A stretch of DNA of 64,000 nucleotides, from NCBI GenBank assembly GCA_001442925.1, contig LDXX01000005.1:248001-312000 (forward strand). Direction: 5' to 3'. The notes beneath the pieces are model-generated. The model had not been told where the DNA came from, did not search any database, and saw nothing but the letters and a program-made list of their open reading frames with translations. Numbering within the stretch: the stretch's first letter is position 1; each line of letters starts with the position of its first letter. This DNA comes from Candidatus Kryptonium thompsonii (GTDB taxonomy: Bacteria > Bacteroidota > Ignavibacteria > Kryptoniales > Kryptoniaceae). This document shows positions 53,474-60,439 of the stretch, in pieces. Made by a program: the position numbers and the translations under genes.

Positions 53474-54345
53474 AGATAATGTTTTGTTAATTCATTTTTT
53501 AGATATTCAAATGCCTCGATCGGGGAATCAACAAACTTAAAAAGTTTCAAATCATCTTTATCAATTACACCATGCCCAACCATAGCATCAAAATTAATAA
53601 TTTTTCTCCAATATTCGCTCCCGTAAATTAAAACAACCATCTTCTTTTTGATTTTTTTCGTCTGAAGAAGCGTTAAAACTTCAAAAAGTTCATCAAGCGT
53701 CCCATATCCACCTGGAAATATAATAAGTGCCTTGGCAGGGTAAACAAACCAAAACTTGCGCATGAAGAAATAATGAAACTCAAATATAAGTTCATCTGTG
53801 ATATATGGATTTGGCTTTTGCTCGTATGGAAGGCTTATGTTAAGTCCTATACTCAAACCTTTAGCCTTATATGCTCCCTTATTTGCAGCCTCCATGATAC
53901 CAGGTCCCCCACCAGAACAAACTACAAACCGATGTCCATTTGCGTCACCAAGACTTTTCGACCACTCTGTTATCAACCTCGCAAGTTCTACAGCATCCTC
54001 ATAATATCTTGCCATATAAACATCGATCTCAGCCTTTGCTCTTTCCTCTATTAAACTTTGAGGCACAGGTTTTCCCTTCGACTCTAAATCTTTTATTTTC
54101 GCCTCAATCTCCCGAAGATTTGCTTTTGCTTCCTTCATTGGTTTCGTTCTCGCAGAGCCAAAGAAAACTATCGTATCAACAATTTGATATTTTTTAAACC
54201 GAGATAATGGCTCAAGATATTCAGCAAGAATTCTCAAGGCTCTCGCATCGGGGCTATTTAAAAATTTTAAATTCTTGTACGCCTTCACAGGCTGTCTGTC
54301 CTCGCTTAATAACTTCTCCTCTTTTTCGATCTCCTCTTTTGGCAT
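53470..54345 (-). CDS. LOG-family Rossmann protein (TIGR00730 type)
   Basis: LOG-family nucleoside 5'-monophosphate phosphoribohydrolase-like protein, in plants the enzyme that activates cytokinins; in bacteria a nucleotide salvage role is proposed. Seen: 'TIVFFGSARTKPMKEAKANLRE', 'VCSGGGPGIMEAANKGAYKAKGLSIGLNISLPYEQ', and the motif PGGxGTxxE in 'IIFPGGYGTLDELFEVLTLLQ'. An insertion of about 40 residues, rich in Glu/Lys, follows the first strand, making it longer (291) than the usual 180-220. Confidence 0.9.
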   Translation of the reverse strand: MPKEEIEKEEKLLSEDRQPVKAYKNLKFLNSPDARALRILAEYLEPLSRFKKYQIVDTIVFFGSARTKPMKEAKANLREIEAKIKDLESKGKPVPQSLIEERAKAEIDVYMARYYEDAVELARLITEWSKSLGDANGHRFVVCSGGGPGIMEAANKGAYKAKGLSIGLNISLPYEQKPNPYITDELIFEFHYFFMRKFWFVYPAKALIIFPGGYGTLDELFEVLTLLQTKKIKKKMVVLIYGSEYWRKIINFDAMVGHGVIDKDDLKLFKFVDSPIEAFEYLKNELTKHYL

Positions 54346-54363
54346 ATCAAATTAAGTTTTTGT

Positions 54364-55095
54364 TTATAAAATTGATCTTCCACCATCAACTGGGATGACC
54401 TGCCCAGTTATGTAATCTCCCTTGGTAGCAAGGAACACAACTATTTCTGTTATATCCGAAGGTTTACCATATCTTTTCAACGGGATCTTATGTTCAGGTA
54501 TGTGCTTTATTTCGCCAGATTCCTCCCCCGGAATTATTATAGTGCCCGGGGCAATCGCATTCACAGTTATATACGGAGCAAGCGCCTTCGCCATAGCTTT
54601 CGTCAACATTATCAAACCCGCCTTCGCAACATTATAGGCTATATGCTCCGTCCAAACTTGCAAACCACCAAGCGAAGCGATGTTTATTATTTTACCCTTC
54701 TTCCTCTCAAGCATGAACTTAACAACCTCTCTTGAACATAAAAATTGACCTTTCAAGTTAGTATTAATCACATAATCCCAAAGTTCGTCAGATATCTCCC
54801 AAAACTTAACAGGCTTTGGAAAAATCGCTGCGTTATTCACAAGCACATCTATTTGCCCAAACTTTTCAATTGCTTTCTCAACCATCCTCTTCACTTGTGA
54901 TCCTTTCGTTATATCAGCTTTAATTACAATCGCATCTCTTCCAAGTTCCCTTATCCTGCTCAAAGTTTTCATCGCTTCATCCCTTGATCTATTATAATTT
55001 ACGACTATATCAAAGCCCGACTCAGCAAGAGCAATGGCGATTTGCCTTCCTAATCTTCTTCCAGAACCAGTTACAAGAGCGACTTTCTTCTCCAT
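54364..55095 (-). CDS. Short-chain dehydrogenase/reductase
   Basis: NAD(P)-dependent SDR. Seen: cofactor motif 'VTGSGRRLGRQIAIAL' (TGxxxRxG), 'VLVNNAAIFPK', catalytic Ser in 'IINIASLGGL', the Tyr/Lys pair in 'HIAYNVAKAGLIMLTKAMA', 'TVNAIAPGTI' and 'YITGQVIPVDGGRSIL'. 243 residues. The TGSGRRLGR form resembles pteridine reductase and FabG-like members; substrate undetermined. 18 bases before the LOG gene. Confidence 0.92.
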   Translation of the reverse strand: MEKKVALVTGSGRRLGRQIAIALAESGFDIVVNYNRSRDEAMKTLSRIRELGRDAIVIKADITKGSQVKRMVEKAIEKFGQIDVLVNNAAIFPKPVKFWEISDELWDYVINTNLKGQFLCSREVVKFMLERKKGKIINIASLGGLQVWTEHIAYNVAKAGLIMLTKAMAKALAPYITVNAIAPGTIIIPGEESGEIKHIPEHKIPLKRYGKPSDITEIVVFLATKGDYITGQVIPVDGGRSIL

Positions 55096-55119
55096 TTTTC
55101 CGTCACTTTTTCTTTAACC

Positions 55120-55599
55120 TTAAAATTTTGAAACCAACAAATCAACAATTTTTTCAAGATAAACTTTATCAACCTCATCAAAATTATTTAACTCATAACT
55201 ATCAATATCAAGCACGCCAAGCACTTCTCCATCTTTAATTATTGGAACAACTATCTCGGATTTTGAATCGGGATCACAATAAATATGTCCCGGAAATTTC
55301 TCAACATCAGGAACAATTATAGTTTTCTTCTCCAAAGCAGAAGTCCCACATACGCCCGACCCAATTTTTATCCTCGTGCAGGCAAGTTTACCTTGAAATG
55401 GTCCAAGGACAAGCTCATTCCCTTTCATCAAATAAAATCCAACCCATGAAAAAGATGGGAACGCTTGCTTTAATACAGATGTGACATTGGCAAGATTTGC
55501 GATTAAATCCGGTTCATCAGCAATTAGCGATTTTATCTGCGGTAAAAGTTCTGAGTATATTTCTTCCTTTGTCTCTCCTTTTATAACTATTTGCTCCAT
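55120..55599 (-). CDS. Free methionine-(R)-sulfoxide reductase (GAF domain)
   Basis: Reduces free methionine-R-sulfoxide. One GAF domain of 159 residues with the three reaction Cys at 74 ('KLACTRIKIG'), 84 ('GVCGTSA') and 108 ('HIYCDPDSKSEIVVP'); spacings 10 and 24 equal those of the characterised fRMsr enzymes. Therefore a working fRMsr, not merely a sensory GAF domain, is likely. Between the SDR and YgfZ genes on the same strand. Confidence 0.93.
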   Translation of the reverse strand: MEQIVIKGETKEEIYSELLPQIKSLIADEPDLIANLANVTSVLKQAFPSFSWVGFYLMKGNELVLGPFQGKLACTRIKIGSGVCGTSALEKKTIIVPDVEKFPGHIYCDPDSKSEIVVPIIKDGEVLGVLDIDSYELNNFDEVDKVYLEKIVDLLVSKF

Positions 55600-55626
55600 C
55601 TTTTAAACGCTCAGATTTATTTTTAA

Positions 55627-56736
55627 TTAAATTGAAAACGGTGGGATGACAATCATCGCAGATGAAACTTCACCATCATATCTAATTTCTACTTTCTCCC
55701 CCTGAACAGCATGATTTATTTTAATATAGCCAAGGGCAATCAACCTTTGAAAACCATAAGAATAAACTAAGCTGGTTATCTTGCCAACCGCTTCATCATT
55801 AACATATACCTGAGCCCCCTCTCTAACTTTTCCTTTACCCCTATCCCTTTCCATTATAAATCCGACCAATTTCTTCTGCAATTTATTATAAGAGTCAATT
55901 CTCGCCAAAACCTCCTGCCCAATATAACATCCCTTTGTAAAACTAACATATTTACCCAAATTCGCCTCAAGTGGATTGTAATCCTGTGTTATCTCTTTTC
56001 CATAAGCTGGAAAACCCGCTTCAATTCTCAACATCTCTAAAATTTCACGTCCAATTGGCATTGCACCCCCTGAATATAACAATTTCCACATCTCAACAGA
56101 AAGATCATTTTTGAATATCAAATTATATCCTGGAATTAAAAATTCATTCGTTCTTGCTAAAACAACCTCACTATCAAACGCAAAACCACGAACGAAGTTA
56201 TGAATTGGCATCTTTGATATATCTGTGAAATGTCTATGGTCAACCTTAAAATTAGGCTCAATGATTTCATGAATGTTATGACCATATGCAGAAATAATCG
56301 CATAATCGTCGGTCACATCTTCAAGTCTCACATCATCCGTGATGACCAACTTATCAATCCAACTTTTTACCTTTTCTAATGCTTCATAACTTAACAGAGC
56401 AAGGACCTCTTGATAATCTTCCCTGGACTCAAAAACATAAATAATCAACAACTCGATCATCTTCCCTTTTTCATCCGTAAGCACCGTGCCAATTCCCATC
56501 CCTGGCGAAAGCCCCCTCAAATCATTAGTTGAAATCCTGTTCAAAAAATCAATCGTGTCCTTCCCAAAAATCCGCAATTTTCCAAGATATGTTCTGTCAA
56601 TTATGACATTCGATGTTTTCGCTGCTTTGTATTCATCCACAGGATTTACATAATGCTTCGGCAATTCCCAATCGGAATAAGAATCAAATTCAGCACCAAG
56701 ATCAAGATGTATTTCATATAGTGGCGTTCTCTTCAC
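55627..56736 (-). CDS. YgfZ/GcvT-family folate-binding protein
   Basis: Folate-dependent Fe-S cluster/tRNA-modification helper (YgfZ, COG0354). Seen: GcvT-like N terminus 'YKAAKTSNVIIDRTYLGKLRIFGKDTIDFLNRISTNDLRGL', and the YgfZ signature KGCYIGQE at residues 268-275, with 'RIEAGFPAYGKEI' before it. The signature Cys is C270. GcvT proper lacks this motif. 369 residues. GTG start at 56736. It is the most upstream gene of the long minus-strand run 48015-56736, transcribed away from the P460 gene. Confidence 0.87.
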   Translation of the reverse strand: MKRTPLYEIHLDLGAEFDSYSDWELPKHYVNPVDEYKAAKTSNVIIDRTYLGKLRIFGKDTIDFLNRISTNDLRGLSPGMGIGTVLTDEKGKMIELLIIYVFESREDYQEVLALLSYEALEKVKSWIDKLVITDDVRLEDVTDDYAIISAYGHNIHEIIEPNFKVDHRHFTDISKMPIHNFVRGFAFDSEVVLARTNEFLIPGYNLIFKNDLSVEMWKLLYSGGAMPIGREILEMLRIEAGFPAYGKEITQDYNPLEANLGKYVSFTKGCYIGQEVLARIDSYNKLQKKLVGFIMERDRGKGKVREGAQVYVNDEAVGKITSLVYSYGFQRLIALGYIKINHAVQGEKVEIRYDGEVSSAMIVIPPFSI

Positions 56737-56904
56737 TAAACCTTCATCTTTGAATTTTCTTAAAAAATAGCAATTTTTTGAAACTCTGTCAAGTTTATGA
56801 AGCCCCTAAAATTCACTTTAGTTTAATAGTCACCCACCAAAGAAACTGGCTCCAATCGAACCACATGCGTCCAAGGAATAAAACTTTTCTTTCTCTTCTC
56901 GATA

Positions 56905-56936
56905 CTTGACTTTTAAATTTTGCTTCATTATATTTG
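56905..56936 (+). promoter_or_regulatory. Promoter of the cytochrome P460-like gene
   Basis: CTTG (56905-56908), a 20-base spacer and TATATTTG (56929-56936) fit the Bacteroidetes TTTG-N20-TAnnTTTG pattern with one mismatch. The same bases also read as a sigma-70-like TTGACT (56906-56911) with a 17-base spacer to TATATT (56929-56934). Start of transcription is expected near 56943, about 38 bases before the ATG at 56981. The -7 box overlaps the palindrome listed next. Confidence 0.65.
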
Positions 56937-56953
56937 TTAGGAATCCTAACAAA
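56933..56953. promoter_or_regulatory. Palindromic operator over the P460 promoter start site
   Basis: A perfect 10+10-base palindrome around one central A (half-site TTTGTTAGGA), covering the end of the -7 box and the expected start of transcription. Size and symmetry suit a dimeric winged-helix repressor; the second gene of the unit encodes a MarR-family protein. Binding is inferred from position. Confidence 0.7.
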
Positions 56954-56980
56954 ATTCAAAACAAAATTTACGGTGTCATC

Positions 56981-57472
56981 ATGATTAAAAAGGCAATTTT
57001 AACGGTCGGCTTATTTGCCATTGCAGTTTTGTTTTTATTCTCAAATATCTCCGGTCAATCCAAGCCCAGTGTTCCATATCCCGAAGGATACAGGAAATGG
57101 GCTCATGTTAAATCAATGCTTATCCTGCCAGGACATCCGCTTTACGAAGCATTTGGTGGAATACATCACATATATGCGAACGATAAAGCAATGCGTGGAT
57201 ACAGAACTGGCAAATTTCCCGATGGTTCTGTAATTGTATTTGATCTTCTTGAAGCTAAATCTGAAAACAACACATATGTTGAAGGTGCAAGAAAAGTTGT
57301 CGGTGTGATGTATAAAGATTCCAAAAAATTTAAAAATACTGGTGGATGGGGTTTTGAAGCTTTCAAAGGCGATACAAAAGAAAGGGTTGTGAAAAATGCT
57401 GAGCAAGATTGTTTCTCATGTCATGCATCACAGGAAGCAACAGATTTTGTTTTTAGCCAGTATAGAAAGTAA
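56981..57472 (+). CDS. Cytochrome P460-like c-type haem protein
   Basis: Periplasmic haem protein. ATG at 56981 gives signal peptide 'MIKKAILTVGLFAIAVLFLFSNISGQ'; a longer frame back to 56906 begins inside the promoter and is rejected. Seen: 'YPEGYRKWAHVKSMLILPGHPLYEAFGGIHHIYANDKAMRGY', the P460 family N terminus, 'FPDGSVIVFDLLEAK', 'VGVMYKDSKKFKNTGGWGFEAF' and one haem-attachment CFSCH at 144-148. 163 residues. Cytochromes P460 oxidise hydroxylamine or act on NO; the related cytochrome c'-beta binds NO without the Lys-haem crosslink. I cannot tell from sequence which of these this is. Followed by a MarR-family gene. Confidence 0.88.
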   Translation: MIKKAILTVGLFAIAVLFLFSNISGQSKPSVPYPEGYRKWAHVKSMLILPGHPLYEAFGGIHHIYANDKAMRGYRTGKFPDGSVIVFDLLEAKSENNTYVEGARKVVGVMYKDSKKFKNTGGWGFEAFKGDTKERVVKNAEQDCFSCHASQEATDFVFSQYRK

Positions 57473-57487
57473 ATTAACGTAAAACAA

Positions 57488-57513
57488 AAGGCGGGGCTTT
57501 CCTGCCCCGCCTT
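57488..57513. terminator. GC-rich hairpin between the P460 and MarR genes
   Basis: Perfect 10-base stem (AAGGCGGGGC with its complement) and a 6-base loop, 15 bases after the P460 stop. On the plus strand no U-run follows (GTAAAAAG), so full termination is doubtful; it could protect the P460 mRNA end or reduce read-through into the MarR gene. On the minus strand the stem is followed by U-rich TTTTGTTTTACG, but no minus-strand gene ends here. Confidence 0.6.
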
Positions 57514-57539
57514 GTAAAAAGTTAAACAAACTTAAAAAT

Positions 57540-58163
57540 ATGGCACCGGTATTTGATCCGATAGAACAAAATGAAAACATTGATTCAAAAATTATTGCAG
57601 GGCTCGAAAGAATCTCAAGAGTTTTTAGACTTCTTTTATGGGATATCGCAAAAGATGAAAATTTAAGCCCAATTCAAATTCAATTTTTGATTTTTCTTCT
57701 CTACAATAAACCCTCCCGAAGACGCATAACAGATATCGCAAATGAGTTCAACCTCACGAAAGCAACCGTAAGTGATGCAATATCTTCACTTGAAGAAAAA
57801 AATTTAATCGAAAAAGATAAAAACACGGAAGATAAGCGAAGCTATGCTATCAAACTCACCCCAAAGGGTAAAAAACTCGCAAAACAGCTTTCCATCTGGG
57901 CTGATGTTTTAAAAAACAATCTAAAAAATTTTAATCAGGAAGAGAAAGAAGCAGTTCTTAAATTCATCTTCAAACTAATCGAGTCCCTCTACGAAGCAGG
58001 AATAATCACGATACAAAGAATGTGTTTTTCATGCCTTTACTTCCAAAGGGACATTCACCCAAATCCAGAAGCCCCACATCATTGCAACTTTCTTAACAAA
58101 CCACTTTCTATCGTTGAGCTTCGCCTCGATTGTGAGGACTACGCTCCGATTGAATCAAATTAA
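57540..58163 (+). CDS. MarR-family regulator with four-cysteine C-terminal tail
   Basis: Winged-helix transcription factor, 207 residues, about 60 more than typical MarR. Seen: dimerisation helices, then 'LSPIQIQFLIFLLYNKPSRRRITDIANEFNLTKATVSDAISSLEEKNLIEKDKNTEDKRSYAIKLTPKG' with recognition helix and wing. After residue 155 comes a tail with Cys162, Cys165 (CxxC), His180-His181-Cys182 and Cys198, ligands enough for an iron-sulphur cluster or zinc. It most likely regulates the upstream haem gene through the 21-bp palindrome; the Cys tail suggests redox or NO sensing, which is inference. Start ATG at 57540 has no clear ribosome-binding site. Confidence 0.87.
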   Translation: MAPVFDPIEQNENIDSKIIAGLERISRVFRLLLWDIAKDENLSPIQIQFLIFLLYNKPSRRRITDIANEFNLTKATVSDAISSLEEKNLIEKDKNTEDKRSYAIKLTPKGKKLAKQLSIWADVLKNNLKNFNQEEKEAVLKFIFKLIESLYEAGIITIQRMCFSCLYFQRDIHPNPEAPHHCNFLNKPLSIVELRLDCEDYAPIESN

Positions 58164-58196
58164 ACATCTTGCTTCAAAACCAACTTAACAAAAATG

Positions 58197-59471
58197 TTAA
58201 GCTTTCTTCTTCAAAATCACAATATATTCATATCTCATAGTGAGATCTTTTTCACCTTTGACATTAGATGGTGAGTTTTCAATAGGCATTCTCTTATTAG
58301 ATATTGCCCTTACAATTGTTTTTTGATGTTCAAAACCCTGACTTTCAAAAAAATCCGCAGAAATTTTATCTGTCGGCAGTTCTAATCCTTTTACCTTTCT
58401 ATTGCCAACGACAAAACAAACAAAACCTTTCTCTCTAACTTTCTTCGCTATGATTTGGATGGATGTGTATAAATCCGCATAAAACGAAAATACCTCCTTT
58501 GCTCTCTTTTCATCTTTATCTGCGATCTTTTCTATATATTTATAAAGTAAGTCCGAAGGTAATCCTAAATTAATATCCTTAGGTTTTGCCCCAAGCGATG
58601 TTCGATCTACATTCTCCTCTAATCCCAACCATCTTAAGGATAACCTTGAAAATTGACCATAAGCCACTGTAGTTTTTGAATCCCCATAAGGCGGAGAAGT
58701 GATTACCAAATCGACGGAATTATCTTCCAATGGAATGCCATCTATTATATTCCTTTCCTCAAGTTTTAGAGAGACTTTGTGCGGTGTGAATTTATTGTAA
58801 AAATCTGTAAGTAGCCCGATATTTTTTAGAGACACTTCTCTAAAGGTTTTTACAACATCAGGAGTATCATCGTCTTTTTTTCTTATCAGCTTAAATTCTT
58901 CATACCTTGCTTTTGAAACTCTTCTTACAGTTTCTGAAAATACTACTTTAAAGAAATCCCTTACATCACTGTTTTCTATGTTAAATATTACTTGTCGTAG
59001 TTTCGACAAATTTTTTATTACATCCTCATCAAACCAATAATAAATATTTGGGAATTCCACGGTTTCAGGTTTCTGCTCTTTAAAGGTTTGCAAGATACAC
59101 TCTAATGTCTCTAAAAGCGAATTGAATGGTATGGGTGTTGTTCTAACTTTTGAGATTAACACAGCCAATGGATTTATATCATAGCCAACAAAATTTCTTC
59201 CGCTAATCAAACATTCGCCAGCAACTACTCCAGAACCCATAAACGGATCTAAAACATTTTCTCCCTCATTAGAAAAATTCTTGATGATTTCCCTCACAAC
59301 TAAAAAGTGAAACATAGCGGGATAAGGATGTATTCCATAGATTCCAGTGCCTGCTGGAGTATCTTTGAAATCAAAATATTCATCTCTTACTCGCTTAAAA
59401 GGCAACCTCTTTACTAACTTATTAACTTCGACATTCTTTCCTTCAGTTTCAAATAGAGCTATTTGTTTCAT
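58197..59471 (-). CDS. Type II DNA methyltransferase (amino-methylating)
   Basis: Modification half of a restriction-modification pair. 424 residues. Seen: motif X-like 'HPYPAMFHFLVVREII', SAM-binding motif I 'VLDPFMGSGVVAGECLISGRNFVGYDIN' (75-100), and the catalytic motif IV 'TSPPYGDS' at 258-265, so it methylates an exocyclic amino group (N4-cytosine or N6-adenine). Motif I precedes motif IV by about 180 residues, and the region between them probably holds target recognition. TSPPY is more usual in N4-cytosine enzymes. Overlaps the nuclease gene by four bases (ATGA). Confidence 0.9.
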   Translation of the reverse strand: MKQIALFETEGKNVEVNKLVKRLPFKRVRDEYFDFKDTPAGTGIYGIHPYPAMFHFLVVREIIKNFSNEGENVLDPFMGSGVVAGECLISGRNFVGYDINPLAVLISKVRTTPIPFNSLLETLECILQTFKEQKPETVEFPNIYYWFDEDVIKNLSKLRQVIFNIENSDVRDFFKVVFSETVRRVSKARYEEFKLIRKKDDDTPDVVKTFREVSLKNIGLLTDFYNKFTPHKVSLKLEERNIIDGIPLEDNSVDLVITSPPYGDSKTTVAYGQFSRLSLRWLGLEENVDRTSLGAKPKDINLGLPSDLLYKYIEKIADKDEKRAKEVFSFYADLYTSIQIIAKKVREKGFVCFVVGNRKVKGLELPTDKISADFFESQGFEHQKTIVRAISNKRMPIENSPSNVKGEKDLTMRYEYIVILKKKA

Positions 59472-60226
59472 ATTTTTCTCAGCTCCTTAGGTAAATCAGA
59501 TAATTTTCTAATCCAAGGCATTTTTTTAAAGGCTCTGTTTTTCAATAGTTCATCTCTAACAAATGCGATTAGCCCTTTCTGATTTATTTCGTTAGCTTTG
59601 CTTTCTGGCAAATTTTCATCTATTGTTATAAGGTAGATTCTTTGATTTGGTCGAGCTTGCGGAACTTCTTGTTTCCATCTTTCTCTCAATGTTCGTTTAC
59701 AAGTTAAAAATATTGCTCTATCGGGAGTTTTAGTAGCAATCTCCACAGATGGTATTACTATATCAATCCGTCTTAACTCCTCTCTTGCTTTTCCTTTTGG
59801 GATTTCACATTTAATATCTATAAAATTTAAGAGTTTTAAAAGCACTTTTTCAAAAGTTTTACCGCCCCTTGCCTTTCTCATGTTACCTAAAACCTTCTCA
59901 AAATTTTGAACCAAAACACCAAATTCTACAAAAATTTCACTTGCCTTTTCTATAAACCTATCCCACCCATCCTGAGCAACAATTTTCTCTAACCTTTCCT
60001 TAATCTCTTTCTTTTGTAAACTTATCCAAGATTTTGCAAGTTTCTCTAAAGCCTTTCTCTCATAGTTTCTGAATATCTCTGTTGCCTTTTCATCAAACAT
60101 TACCAATACTTTTCCAAAATTATTTCTTACAAAAGATTTATTTAACCCCAGATCATCCCATGTCTCGTTGAGAATACGGTTAACAGATGGAATTTCACTT
60201 TTTGCTGTTTCAATGAGCTTTTCCAT
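59468..60226 (-). CDS. Type II restriction endonuclease, PD-(D/E)xK-type
   Basis: Restriction half of the pair; 252 residues. Likely catalytic elements (numbering from a TTG one codon upstream): Glu127, Asp156 in 'RRIDIVIPS' and Cys177-Lys178 in 'FLTCKRTLRERWKQE'. The '-CKxxxRERWxQ' block resembles the active site of the EcoRII/PspGI group. The N-terminal 110 residues are helical and highly charged and may hold specificity or dimer contacts. ATG at 60226. Directly upstream of, and overlapping, the methyltransferase. I infer function from this motif and from position; recognition site unknown. Confidence 0.8.
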   Translation of the reverse strand: MEKLIETAKSEIPSVNRILNETWDDLGLNKSFVRNNFGKVLVMFDEKATEIFRNYERKALEKLAKSWISLQKKEIKERLEKIVAQDGWDRFIEKASEIFVEFGVLVQNFEKVLGNMRKARGGKTFEKVLLKLLNFIDIKCEIPKGKAREELRRIDIVIPSVEIATKTPDRAIFLTCKRTLRERWKQEVPQARPNQRIYLITIDENLPESKANEINQKGLIAFVRDELLKNRAFKKMPWIRKLSDLPKELRKI

Positions 60227-60439
60227 CAAAAATTTTTTCTCCTGTTCACTTACTTTTTATCGTTTGTTAACATCATTTTAACGAAAAACAAGCAAAAAAT
60301 CAATTGGTTTTAGTAGTTGCGCAACTCTTCTCCAACACTGATTCTTATCTCCTACAGACTAAACTTTCCAAACTTTTAGTTGAACTTTTCAAAATTTTGA
60401 GTTAACATTATACAAAGAAAACAAAAAATACCGCTTGAC

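Noticed and set aside
56906-56980. N-terminal extension of the P460 protein starting at a TTG at 56906
   Set aside because: The codon is part of the TTGACT promoter element, the extension covers the operator palindrome, and the ATG at 56981 gives a clean signal peptide.
60230-60439. Controller-protein gene for the restriction system
   Set aside because: The 210-base gap has no plausible short helix-turn-helix reading frame on either strand.
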